Assembly: GCF_026420845.1 (NCBI RefSeq)
Contig: NZ_JAOWCB010000013.1
Location: 1-64,000, forward strand
Origin: Streptomyces sp. PR69
GTDB lineage: Bacteria > Actinomycetota > Actinomycetes > Streptomycetales > Streptomycetaceae
Length of the DNA stretch: 64,000 bases
Reading direction: 5' to 3'
The position numbers were made by a program, and so were the translations under genes. How positions within the stretch are numbered: position 1 is the stretch's first letter; the number at the start of each line of letters is the position of its first letter. The notes beneath the pieces were generated by a model. It did not search any database and was not told the origin of the DNA. It saw nothing but the letters and a program-made list of their open reading frames with translations. Below are positions 43,225 through 50,755 of this stretch, in pieces.

Positions 43225-43782
43225 ATGGGCGCGATCCGTACGCCGCGGGACAAGTGGATCGAGGAGGGGCTGCGGGCGCTCGCCGTCGGCGGCCCAGAGG
43301 CCGTCCGGGTCGAGGTCCTTGCCCAGGCGCTCGGCGTCAGCAAAGGCGGTTTCTACGGCTACTTCCGCAACCGCGCCGCCCTGCTGGAGGAGATGCTCGA
43401 CACCTGGGAGCGCGGGGTCACCGAGGATGTCATCGAACGGATCGAGCACGACGGAGGCGACGCCCGCGAGCGGCTCGGGCGTCTCTTCGACTTCGTGGAG
43501 TCCGGCGAGGCTCCCGTGACCAGCGCCGGGGTCGAGCTCGCGATCCGCGACTGGGCCCGGCGCGACGAAGGCGCCGCACGTTGCCTCCGCCGTGCCGACA
43601 ACCGGCGCATGGACTATCTGCGCGAGCTCTACGGGGCTTTCTGTCCCGATGAGGACGATGTCGAGGCCCGCTGCCTGATCACCTTCTCACTGCGCATAGG
43701 CGACCCTCTCATCGCAGCCGACGACGGCCCGCGCAGCCGGACGGAAGTCCTCGCCGCAGTGAGGAAGCGGTTGTTGGGCTAA
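43225..43782 (+). CDS. TetR/AcrR family transcriptional regulator
   Basis: Protein of 185 aa with a helix-turn-helix at residues about 10-55 (VEVLAQALGVSKGGFYGYF) and a helical C-terminal domain. GAGGGGAG precedes ATG 43225. It is divergent from the DUF2867 gene, and two TATACG palindromes lie between them, so it probably represses both. It lies inside the segment bounded by the 45-bp direct repeats. Confidence 0.92.
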   Translation: MGAIRTPRDKWIEEGLRALAVGGPEAVRVEVLAQALGVSKGGFYGYFRNRAALLEEMLDTWERGVTEDVIERIEHDGGDARERLGRLFDFVESGEAPVTSAGVELAIRDWARRDEGAARCLRRADNRRMDYLRELYGAFCPDEDDVEARCLITFSLRIGDPLIAADDGPRSRTEVLAAVRKRLLG

Positions 43783-44072
43783 GCGGAACAAGCCCAGACC
43801 GCAACCAGTCCTGCTTTTGCCGCACTTCAGCGGCGAGTGGTGTCGGGTCGCCCGCCGTTCCACAGGAGGCCTACCGACCCGAGCGAGCGAACATCGAGGG
43901 ACGCTCTGCGATCTTGTTGCGGCTCACCCTACGTTTGGCTTGGGCTTCAACTGCCGTTGGGGCCGTGGTGCCGGCAGGGAGAGGGCGGACCGCGAGGGCC
44001 GACGACCGTCAGGCAACCGCTCCCGGCACCGAACGCGTTCGGACAACACCTCGAACAGACCCCGGAAACGCC
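43783..44072. other. non-coding stretch after the TetR gene
   Basis: About 290 bp with no supported gene; short frames on the plus strand have no similarity I can name. The stretch leads into a perfect hairpin and the right 45-bp repeat. Confidence 0.5.
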
Positions 44073-44109
44073 GAGATCCCGTCCGATCAATCAGATCGGA
44101 CGGGATCTC
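44073..44109. terminator. 16-bp perfect hairpin overlapping the right 45-bp repeat
   Basis: GAGATCCCGTCCGATC (44073-44088) pairs with GATCGGACGGGATCTC (44094-44109) across AATCA. The right arm is also the start of the direct repeat; the left copy of that repeat at 41425 lacks a matching left arm. Confidence 0.75.
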
Positions 44110-44138
44110 GTGAACTCTTCCTGAGCGAACTCAAGAAC
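44094..44138. repeat. 45-bp direct repeat, right copy (att-like)
   Basis: Partner of 41425-41469. It ends 9 bp from the 3' end of the tRNA-Ala gene, a common integration spot for mobile elements. Confidence 0.8.
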
Positions 44139-44147
44139 AGTCGTCTG

Positions 44148-44221
44148 TGGACCTGAGGGGATTTGAACCCCTGACCCCCTCGATGCGAACGAGGTGCGCT
44201 ACCAGTCTGCGCCACAGGCCC
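44148..44221 (-). tRNA. tRNA-Ala (anticodon CGC)
   Basis: A 74-base cloverleaf on the minus strand. The acceptor stem GGGCCTG pairs with CAGGTCC with one G-U. The anticodon stem CCTCG/CGAGG holds the loop TTCGCAT, giving anticodon CGC, which reads GCG. The T arm is GGGGTTCAAATCCCC. Discriminator base A; CCA is not encoded. Confidence 0.93.
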
Positions 44222-44320
44222 TTGCGACGTGAGAAACCTTAGCACCCCATCCGGGATGCTTGGAAATCCGTTCCCCGCTGGTCATCGGGCGGGCGGTCCG
44301 CAGGGCGGAGCGTGTGGGGG

Positions 44321-45394
44321 TCACTCGTTGGCCGCGCGGGGGCGGTCGTCGTCGGCGTACTGGTCGAAGAGGGGGGTGCGGCTGCGGTCCGGGCGGGGGC
44401 GGCGTGGGGGGGCCGGGGTGGGGTCCGCGGGGGAGGAGCGGGCCGCGCTCCAGGTTTCGGGGTCGCCCACCTCGACGCCGCTCGTGGCGCGTGGGGCCAC
44501 GGGGGCGGTGACATAGGTGGGGAGCGGGACCGGGACCGGTTCCCAGCTGTCGCCGCGGGCGGGGCCGCGGTCGCGCTGCTGGTCGAGCCATTCGGCGTGG
44601 TCGGTCTGCTCGACGAGCGCGCGGCGGCCAGCCTCCTGCGGGGAGAGCGCGGGGGCGGGCTCGGGCGCGGGGTGCGGCTCTGGGTCCTCGTCCGGCGGGG
44701 CTGCGGTCTGCGCGGCCGCTTCCTGCTGGCGGCGGGGGCGGCGGCTCTCGCGCAGGCGCTGCGCCGCCGCCTCGGCGCGGCGGCGGTCCATCGTGAACTC
44801 GAAGCGGCGGCGCTCCTGGGCGCGCAGATGCACGATGTACGTGCTGAGCAGCACGGCCGGGATGCCCGGGGCCCACAGGAAGCCGACCCCGCCGACCGCG
44901 GCGACGATCGCGCCGAGTGAGAAGGCGAGGAAGAGGATCACGGTGGTGCGGCGGCGTCGCGCCAGGACCTTGCTGCGGCGGGCACGCTCGGCGGCGGCCC
45001 CGTTCAGCCGCGGTCGGGCGCGCGGGCCGGGCGGGCGCCCCGGGCGGCGCTCCGGGAGGCCGTTGCGGGCTTGGGCACGGCCTTCCGTACGGCCCTCGGC
45101 ACGGCCTTCAGGCGCGGCGAAGGCCCGGACGTCCACGGAGCCCTGGGCTTCCGTGAGTGCGTCCGGGTCCGCGTCGGGTGTCTCGCGCCCTTCCGGCTCC
45201 GCCGTGCGTCCCCGCAGCTCCTTGGCATACCGGCGCTCCATCGCCGCGCGTCCGGACAGCAGCCGGATGGCGGTGGAGAAGCGTTCCGTCGGACGTGCCT
45301 CATTGAGCTCGTCCTGCCTGCGGAGCCACATCGGCACCAAGTAGGCGGCCCAGGCCCCGACGATGACTGCGTAAATGAGGCCGCTGCTGCTCAC
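44321..45394 (-). CDS. glpR: GlpR/SepX-like membrane protein (receptor of gephyrin-like Glp; divisome component)
   Basis: Protein of 357 aa. An N-terminal helix (SSGLIYAVIVGAWAAYLVP) is followed by a charged cytoplasmic segment with RRYAKELRG, a second pair of helices around residue 150-185 and a long disordered Pro/Arg-rich tail. The layout and the position beside rimJ, moaB, moaC and the MoeA-like gene match GlpR of Corynebacterium, whose receptor partner Glp links to FtsZ and Wag31; in Streptomyces it seems to correspond to SepX. An AT-rich region precedes it. A role in septation is inferred from family knowledge. Confidence 0.82.
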   Translation of the reverse strand: MSSSGLIYAVIVGAWAAYLVPMWLRRQDELNEARPTERFSTAIRLLSGRAAMERRYAKELRGRTAEPEGRETPDADPDALTEAQGSVDVRAFAAPEGRAEGRTEGRAQARNGLPERRPGRPPGPRARPRLNGAAAERARRSKVLARRRRTTVILFLAFSLGAIVAAVGGVGFLWAPGIPAVLLSTYIVHLRAQERRRFEFTMDRRRAEAAAQRLRESRRPRRQQEAAAQTAAPPDEDPEPHPAPEPAPALSPQEAGRRALVEQTDHAEWLDQQRDRGPARGDSWEPVPVPLPTYVTAPVAPRATSGVEVGDPETWSAARSSPADPTPAPPRRPRPDRSRTPLFDQYADDDRPRAANE

Positions 45395-45530
45395 GCATCA
45401 CACGGTAGAGGGGTTGGCGCAAGCGCATCGGCCAATTGGCGCGGTGTGTCGCACGATCTGGCTGATATCACGGAACTTTTTTGTGATTGTTCGGATCAGA
45501 CGATGGTCAAGGCCAATCAATTTCGAACAC
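45395..45530. promoter_or_regulatory. AT-rich island upstream of glpR
   Basis: The 136 bp between the acetyltransferase stop and the glpR ATG are much richer in A+T than the surroundings, notably around 45465-45540 with a run of six T. A GCCAATTGGC palindrome lies at 45431-45440. This is the probable glpR promoter and end of the upstream operon. Confidence 0.5.
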
Positions 45531-46139
45531 TTATTTTATTTCTGGTCTGGTCCCAGGTCGTGCCTGGTGCCAGCGGTGCAGCAGCCCCCGCGGGATCTCC
45601 TCGGCCGTCAGCGCGAAGACCAGATGGTCCCGCCATGCACCGTCGATGTGCAGATAGCGCGGACGCATCCCCTCCTCCCGGAATCCGAGTTTCTCCACGA
45701 CCCGGCGGCTGGGGAGGTTCTCCGGGCGAATGCAGACCTCGATGCGGTGCAGTCCGACCGACTGGAAGCAGTGGTCGACGGCGAGCGCCACGGCGGTCGG
45801 CATGACGCCGCGGCCCGCGACGGCCCGGTCCACCCAGTAGCCGATATGGCCCGAGCACATCGAGCCCCAGGTGATCCCGGCGACGGTGAGCTGGCCGACG
45901 AGCTCTCCCCGGTACTCGATCACGAAGGGGAGCATGCGCCCGGCGTTGGCCTCCGCCCGCAGATGGCGGACCATCTGCCGGTAGGTGGGGCGCTGGGTCA
46001 CCGGGCCGCCGGGGGCGGGCGGCGGCACGGTCGCCTCCCAGGGGCGCAGCCAATCGCGGTTGCGCTGGTTGACCTCCCGCCAGTTCCGCTGGTCGCGCAG
46101 CTTTATGGGGCGGAGGACGACATCGCCGTCCGCCAGCAC
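45531..46139 (-). CDS. RimJ-type GNAT acetyltransferase
   Basis: Protein of 202 aa resembling the N-alpha-acetyltransferases of ribosomal proteins. VVLRPIKLRDQRNW opens the fold, GHIGYWVDRAVAGRGV is motif A and ENLPSRRVVEKLGF motif B. GTG 46139 has no good ribosome site. In frame, CTG 46163 lies 6 bases after GAGGGGAG and overlaps the moaB stop (CTGA), so a CTG start is likely, giving MNAPPW- type N-terminus. It belongs to the conserved rimJ position between moaB and glpR. Confidence 0.88.
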   Translation of the reverse strand: MLADGDVVLRPIKLRDQRNWREVNQRNRDWLRPWEATVPPPAPGGPVTQRPTYRQMVRHLRAEANAGRMLPFVIEYRGELVGQLTVAGITWGSMCSGHIGYWVDRAVAGRGVMPTAVALAVDHCFQSVGLHRIEVCIRPENLPSRRVVEKLGFREEGMRPRYLHIDGAWRDHLVFALTAEEIPRGLLHRWHQARPGTRPEIK

Positions 46140-46159
46140 CGCCGGCCAGGGGGGCGCGT

Positions 46160-46843
46160 TCAGCTCGTACTCCCCTCAGTACTCGTACTCCCCTCAGTAC
46201 CCGTACCTGTGTCGGAACCCGTGCTCGTGCTCGCCCCGGGGCGGGGGTGGTCTCCGCCGTGGATCTGGTCGACCGCATGGCGCAGCACCATGCGCAGCAC
46301 CGCGAGGCCGTCGCGCACCCCGCCCGTCGAGCCGGGCAGGTTGACGATCAGCGTGCGGCCCGCGACGCCGGCGAGCCCACGCGAGAGCGCCGCCGTCGGG
46401 ACCTTCCGAGTGCCATGGGCGCGGATCGCCTCGGGGATGCCCGGGATCTCGTAGTCCACGACGGCGCGGGTGACGTCCGGGGTGCGGTCGGTGGGCGAGA
46501 CGCCGGTGCCGCCCGTGGTGAGGATCACGTCGTACCCCTGGCCGACGCCCTCGCGCAGGGCCTGTTCCACGGGTGCGCCGTCAGGGACCACCCGCGGGCC
46601 GTCCACCGTGAAGCCCATCGAGGCGAGGCCCTCGGCGAGGACCGGGCCGCCCTTGTCCTCGTAGACGCCCGCGGAGGCACGGTTGGACGCGGTGACGACG
46701 AGGGCCCGGTACGGGCGGTCCGCGCCCTCGGCGGGTACGGAGGCCGGAGCGGGAGCACCGGCGGTTGCGGAGGCCGAGGCGGAGGCCGGGGCGGGGCCGT
46801 GGCTGTGGACCCGCACTTCGCCCGCGCGCGCCGCCCGGCTCAT
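46160..46843 (-). CDS. MoaB/MogA family molybdopterin adenylyltransferase-like protein
   Basis: Protein of 227 aa acting in molybdenum cofactor synthesis. The molybdopterin-binding core runs from about residue 43 ([20 protein letters not shown]) with the signature [16 protein letters not shown] and LSRGLAG. The Ala/Pro-rich N-terminus is an extension. The C-terminus has a Ser/Thr-rich tail (T-E-G-S-T-S twice) created by an 18-bp duplication. It overlaps the moaC stop by 4 bp. Confidence 0.9.
   Translation of the reverse strand: MSRAARAGEVRVHSHGPAPASASASATAGAPAPASVPAEGADRPYRALVVTASNRASAGVYEDKGGPVLAEGLASMGFTVDGPRVVPDGAPVEQALREGVGQGYDVILTTGGTGVSPTDRTPDVTRAVVDYEIPGIPEAIRAHGTRKVPTAALSRGLAGVAGRTLIVNLPGSTGGVRDGLAVLRMVLRHAVDQIHGGDHPRPGASTSTGSDTGTGTEGSTSTEGSTS
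46165..46200 (-). repeat. 18-bp tandem duplication carrying a Shine-Dalgarno-like motif
   Basis: Two perfect copies (46165-46182, 46183-46200) of an 18-mer that on the minus strand contains TGAGGGGAG. It encodes the repeated TEGSTS end of MoaB/MogA and supplies two ribosome sites just before the acetyltransferase gene. Confidence 0.9.
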
Positions 46844-47319
46844 GACCGGCTCCAGTCGCCCGACTTGCCGCCCGTCTTCTCCTCCACCCGCACGTCCGTG
46901 ATCACCGCGCCCTTGTCGACCGCCTTGACCATGTCGACGACGGTGAGGGCGGCCACGGAGACGGCGGTGAGCGCCTCCATCTCGACGCCCGTCCGGTCCG
47001 TCGTCCGGACGGTGGCCGTGATCTCCACGGCGTCGTCCGCGACGGCCAGATCGACCGTGACGCCCGAGACCGCCAGCGGATGGCAGAGCGGGATCAGATC
47101 GGGGGTGCGCTTGACGCCCATGATCCCGGCGATGCGCGCGGTGGCGAGCGCGTCGCCCTTGGGCATGCCCTCGCCCCGCAGCAGTTCCACCACGCGGGGC
47201 GCGACCAGCACCCGGCCGCTGGCGCGGGCGGTGCGGGCGGTGACGTCTTTGCCGGAGACATCCACCATGCGGGCCGCACCCGCGTCGTCGATGTGCGTCA
47301 GCCTGCCTTGCGTACTCAT
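46840..47319 (-). CDS. moaC: cyclic pyranopterin monophosphate synthase MoaC
   Basis: Enzyme of 159 aa of the second half-step of molybdopterin synthesis. [34 protein letters not shown] and the late [20 protein letters not shown] are the MoaC signatures. Normal length. It is coupled to moaB by a 4-bp overlap. A 329-bp gap separates it from the upstream Glp gene in the same operon direction. Confidence 0.94.
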   Translation of the reverse strand: MSTQGRLTHIDDAGAARMVDVSGKDVTARTARASGRVLVAPRVVELLRGEGMPKGDALATARIAGIMGVKRTPDLIPLCHPLAVSGVTVDLAVADDAVEITATVRTTDRTGVEMEALTAVSVAALTVVDMVKAVDKGAVITDVRVEEKTGGKSGDWSRS

Positions 47320-47648
47320 CTGCTGTGGCGCTCCCGGTCGGGCCTTGTCAGGCGTGGCCTGGCGGCCGCCCGGCGTGCTGCCGGCGCGGCCTCGCGGCCT
47401 GCGGGTGTGCGGGGCCGCGGGCCTGTGTGGTCAGACACCGTACCGCCACCGTATGCCCGTCACCCGGTCAGTACCGCCGCTGCCGCGCCTGCGCCCGCCG
47501 TTCCCGTCCGCAGGACCCCGCTCACAGGAACCGTCCGCCGGTCCGCCCGCGGGTACCCGCCCGCTGGTCCCACCCGCCGTACCCGCCCGCAGGGCCCCGC
47601 CCGCCGGTCCCGCCGCAGGAACCCGTCCACCGGACCCCGCCCGTCTTG
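47320..47648. other. long GC-rich gap with degenerate 13-14-bp repeats between glp and moaC
   Basis: The stretch 47530-47640 is a loose array of units such as GGTACCCGCCCGC. A frame of 73 codons (47431-47652, minus) starts with GTG overlapping the glp stop and encodes a Gly/Arg-rich repetitive peptide; I do not count it as a gene. Confidence 0.5.
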
Positions 47649-48953
47649 TCACCCGAGCAGGACGACGTCCACTTCCGCGCCAGGCTCGGCGGACGCCTGG
47701 GACTCCGGGATCACGATCAGGCAGTCGGCGTGCGCGAGGGCGGCGATCAGATGGGAGCCCGAGCCGCCCACCGGGGAGACCGTGCCGTCCTGACGGTCGT
47801 ACGTCCCCCGCAGGAACTGGCGCTTGCCCTCCGGCGACGTCAGCGCCTTGTCGGCCTTGAGCACCGCCCGCGCCCGCGGCCGGTGCAGCTCCTTCAGGCC
47901 CATCAGGGCGCGGATCGCGGGCCGTACGAACAGCTCGAACGACACATACGACGAGACCGGGTTCCCGGGCAGGGCGAGCAGCGGGGTGTGCTCCGGGCCG
48001 ATCGAGCCGAAGCCCTGCGGCTTGCCCGGCTGCATGGCGAGCTTGCGGAACTCCACGCCGCTGCCCGGCTCGTCCTCGTCGCCGGCGGAGGAGAGGGCCT
48101 CCTTGACCACGTCATACGCCCCGACGCTTACGCCGCCCGTGGTGACCAGCAGATCGGCGCGGATCAGCTGGTCCTCGATGGCGGCGCGCAGCTCGTCCGC
48201 GTCGTCGGTGACCGCGCCGACGCGGTAGGCGAGGGCGCCCGCGTCGCGCGCGGCGGCGGTGAGCGCATAGCTGTTGGAGTCGTAGATCTGGCCCTCGCCC
48301 AGCGCCTCGCCCGGCTGGACCAGCTCGCTGCCGGTGGACAGCACCACGACGCGCGGCCGCGGCCTGACCCGTACGGTCGCCCGGCCGATGGCCGCGAGCA
48401 GGCCGATCTGGGGAGGTCCGAGGACGGTGCCCGCCGCCAGCGCCACCTCGCCCGCCTGGACGTCACTGCCGCGTGCGCGCACATGCGCGCGTGCCTCGAC
48501 CGGGCGGTGGACCCTGACCTCGCCGCCCGCGGCCTCGGGGGCCCGGCCTGCCGGGAGCATCGTCGAGGCCGCGCCGCCGCCCGCGCCGCCGTCGGTCCAC
48601 TCGACCGGGACGACCGCCTCCGCACCGGGCGGCAGCGGCGCGCCGGTCATGATCCGGGCGGCTTGTCCGGGACCGACCGCCGGCAGGCCTCCGCTGCCGG
48701 CGGCCACATCGCCGATGACGGTGAGGACCGCGGGATACTCCTCGCTCGCCCCGGCGACATCGGCGGTGCGGACGGCGTAGCCGTCCATGGAGCTGTTGTC
48801 GAAGGGGGGCAGGGCGACCGGCACGGTGACGTCCTCGACGAGGACGCATCCCTGGGCGTCGGGGAGCTGGAGCTCGATCGGATCCAGCGGGCGGATCGCG
48901 CCGAGGATGTCCTCCAGATGGTCGTCCACCGACCAGATCGCACCGCTGCTCAC
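47649..48953 (-). CDS. glp: gephyrin-like molybdotransferase Glp (MoeA-like)
   Basis: Protein of 434 aa of the MoeA/gephyrin family. The N-terminus SVDDHLEDILGAI, then FDNSSMDGYAVR, MTGAPLPPGAEAVVPVEW, the cofactor site LVTTGGVSVGAYD and the GFGSIG/LPGNPVSSYVSFE segment are all present. In corynebacteria the operon-linked member is a cell-division protein bound to GlpR. The gene overlaps the galU stop by 4 bp. Whether it also inserts molybdenum cannot be told from sequence. Confidence 0.9.
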   Translation of the reverse strand: MSSGAIWSVDDHLEDILGAIRPLDPIELQLPDAQGCVLVEDVTVPVALPPFDNSSMDGYAVRTADVAGASEEYPAVLTVIGDVAAGSGGLPAVGPGQAARIMTGAPLPPGAEAVVPVEWTDGGAGGGAASTMLPAGRAPEAAGGEVRVHRPVEARAHVRARGSDVQAGEVALAAGTVLGPPQIGLLAAIGRATVRVRPRPRVVVLSTGSELVQPGEALGEGQIYDSNSYALTAAARDAGALAYRVGAVTDDADELRAAIEDQLIRADLLVTTGGVSVGAYDVVKEALSSAGDEDEPGSGVEFRKLAMQPGKPQGFGSIGPEHTPLLALPGNPVSSYVSFELFVRPAIRALMGLKELHRPRARAVLKADKALTSPEGKRQFLRGTYDRQDGTVSPVGGSGSHLIAALAHADCLIVIPESQASAEPGAEVDVVLLG

Positions 48954-49957
48954 GCTTCCTGCATCTCCCCGGTCATGTCCTTCGCCGTGTCCTTCGCCGT
49001 GTCCTTCACCGTGTCCTTCTTCATGTCCTGCTCCATGCCCTCCTTCATGTCCTTGGTCATCTCCTCGGTCACAAAGCCGCGCAGCCAGGTCCGGAACTCC
49101 GGTCCCAGGTCTTCACGTTCGCATGCGAGTCTGACAATGGCCCGCAGATAGTCGCCGCGGTCGCCGGTGTCATACCGGCGGCCCTTGAAGACGACGCCGT
49201 GGACGGGCCCGCCCAGGGACTCGTTCTCCGCGAGCTTCTGCAGTGCGTCGGTGAGCTGGATCTCATTGCCGCGGCCGGGCTCGGTCTTGCGCAGTATGTC
49301 GAAGACGGCCGGGTCCAGGACATAGCGGCCGATGATCGCGAGATTGCTCGGGGCCTCCGCCGGGTCCGGCTTCTCTACGAGGTCGGTGACCCGGACGACG
49401 TCGGCCTCGCCGGTCGCCGTCACGGCGGCGCAGCCGTACAGATGGATCTGCGCGGGGTCGACCTCCATCAGCGCGATGACGCTGCCGCCCTTCTGCTCCT
49501 GGATCTCGACCATGCGGGCGAGCAGCGGGTCGCGGGGGTCGATCAGATCGTCGCCGAGGAGGACCGCGAAGGGCTGGTCGCCGACGTGCGGGGCGGCGCA
49601 CAGCACGGCGTGGCCGAGGCCGCGCGGGTCGCCCTGGCGCACATAGTGCATGGTGGCCAGGTCGCTGGACTCCTGGACCTTCGCCAGCCGGTTGGCATCA
49701 CCCTTGCGGGTGAGCGCCTCCTCCAGCTCGTAGTTGCGGTCGAAGTGGTCCTCAAGGGGGCGCTTGTTGCGGCCGGTGATCATCAGTACGTCGGCGAGGC
49801 CGGCCGCCACCGCCTCCTCGACCACGTACTGGATGGCGGGTTTGTCGACCACAGGGAGCATCTCTTTGGGGGTGGCTTTGGTGGCCGGCAGGAACCGGGT
49901 GCCGAGGCCCGCGGCCGGGATGACAGCCTTGCTGATCCTGGGGTGCGACTGAGTCAT
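48950..49957 (-). CDS. galU: UTP-glucose-1-phosphate uridylyltransferase
   Basis: Cytoplasmic enzyme of 335 aa making UDP-glucose for wall glycopolymers, trehalose and glycogen-linked pathways. The nucleotide motif AAGLGTRFLPATKATPKEML, the IQYVVEEAVAAG segment and EIQLTDALQ are standard. The C-terminus is odd: after about residue 297 there are nine tetrapeptide-like units such as KDMK, KDTV, KDTA and KDMT, made by a 12-bp tandem repeat. Relatives end soon after the fold. The gene heads galU-glp and has ATG 49957. Confidence 0.92.
   Translation of the reverse strand: MTQSHPRISKAVIPAAGLGTRFLPATKATPKEMLPVVDKPAIQYVVEEAVAAGLADVLMITGRNKRPLEDHFDRNYELEEALTRKGDANRLAKVQESSDLATMHYVRQGDPRGLGHAVLCAAPHVGDQPFAVLLGDDLIDPRDPLLARMVEIQEQKGGSVIALMEVDPAQIHLYGCAAVTATGEADVVRVTDLVEKPDPAEAPSNLAIIGRYVLDPAVFDILRKTEPGRGNEIQLTDALQKLAENESLGGPVHGVVFKGRRYDTGDRGDYLRAIVRLACEREDLGPEFRTWLRGFVTEEMTKDMKEGMEQDMKKDTVKDTAKDTAKDMTGEMQEA
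48972..49070 (-). repeat. 12-bp repeat array at the galU 3' end
   Basis: Units of about 12 bp (GTCCTTCGCCGT and variants on the plus strand) repeat eight to nine times in frame, encoding x-K-D-(M/T). The array is purely within the last 35 codons of galU. Confidence 0.8.
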
Positions 49958-50058
49958 GCGGGCACTTTAGCCGGTGGCTATGGGCCGAAGATGAGCTTCC
50001 GGTTAACTTCCAACTCATAAAGCTTCATAAAGCTGGATACGAGAGGTTTGAGGGACGA

Positions 50059-50694
50059 GTGATAGACCCAGACATGGCGGGTACGCACGGAATGCCCGAT
50101 CCTTCCGCCAAGGCAGCCTTGCGGCGTGAACTCCTCGACGCGCGGGGGCGGCTGTCCCCCGATGAGGCGCGGGCCGCCTCCGCGGATCTCTCCCGCCATG
50201 CGCTCGCCCTGCCGGAGCTGGCCGACGCGGGCACGGTCGCAGCATACGTCTCGGTGGGGCGCGAGCCCGGCACCCGGGTGCTGCTCGATGCGCTGCGCGA
50301 CCGCGGCGTACGGGTCCTGCTGCCGGTGCTGCGGGAGGACAACGACCTCGACTGGGCGGTGTACGAGGGGCGGCAGCGGCTGGCGCGCGCCCGCCTCGGA
50401 CTGCTGGAGCCGGCCGGCGAACGGCTCGGCGTGCAGGCCGTGCTGGAGGCCGGCGCCGTGCTGCTGCCGGGTCTCGCCGTAGATATGCGGGGCATGCGGC
50501 TGGGGCGGGGCGGCGGCTCGTACGACCGGGTGCTGGCCCGGCTCGCCGCGGCGGGCGCGGACCCCGCCCTGGTGGTGCTGCTGTACGCGAACGAGGTGGT
50601 CGGACGGGTCCCGGAGGAGCCGCACGACCACCCCGTGCACGCGGTGGTGACGCCCGAGTCGGTCAGGCGCTTCCCTGACGGGCGGCGCGCTTAG
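50059..50694 (+). CDS. 5-formyltetrahydrofolate cyclo-ligase
   Basis: Enzyme of 211 aa that turns 5-formyl-THF into methenyl-THF with ATP. LRRELLDARGRLSPDEA, YVSVGREPGT and the phosphate motif MRLGRGGGSYDRVLARL are present. GTG 50059 with GAGGG before it. It is divergent from galU across about 100 bp that hold two TCATAAAGCT direct repeats (50015-50034), an AT-rich promoter region. The pairing with galU is conserved in actinobacteria. Confidence 0.9.
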   Translation: MIDPDMAGTHGMPDPSAKAALRRELLDARGRLSPDEARAASADLSRHALALPELADAGTVAAYVSVGREPGTRVLLDALRDRGVRVLLPVLREDNDLDWAVYEGRQRLARARLGLLEPAGERLGVQAVLEAGAVLLPGLAVDMRGMRLGRGGGSYDRVLARLAAAGADPALVVLLYANEVVGRVPEEPHDHPVHAVVTPESVRRFPDGRRA

Positions 50695-50755
50695 TCACCT
50701 CTGGCCATCTCTCTGGCCTCCCCGTCGGCCGCCCCTCTGTCCGGCCCTGTTCGCC

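Noticed and set aside
43817-44124. Small plus-strand genes after the TetR gene
   Set aside because: Three overlapping frames are open at once with no ribosome site and no similarity.
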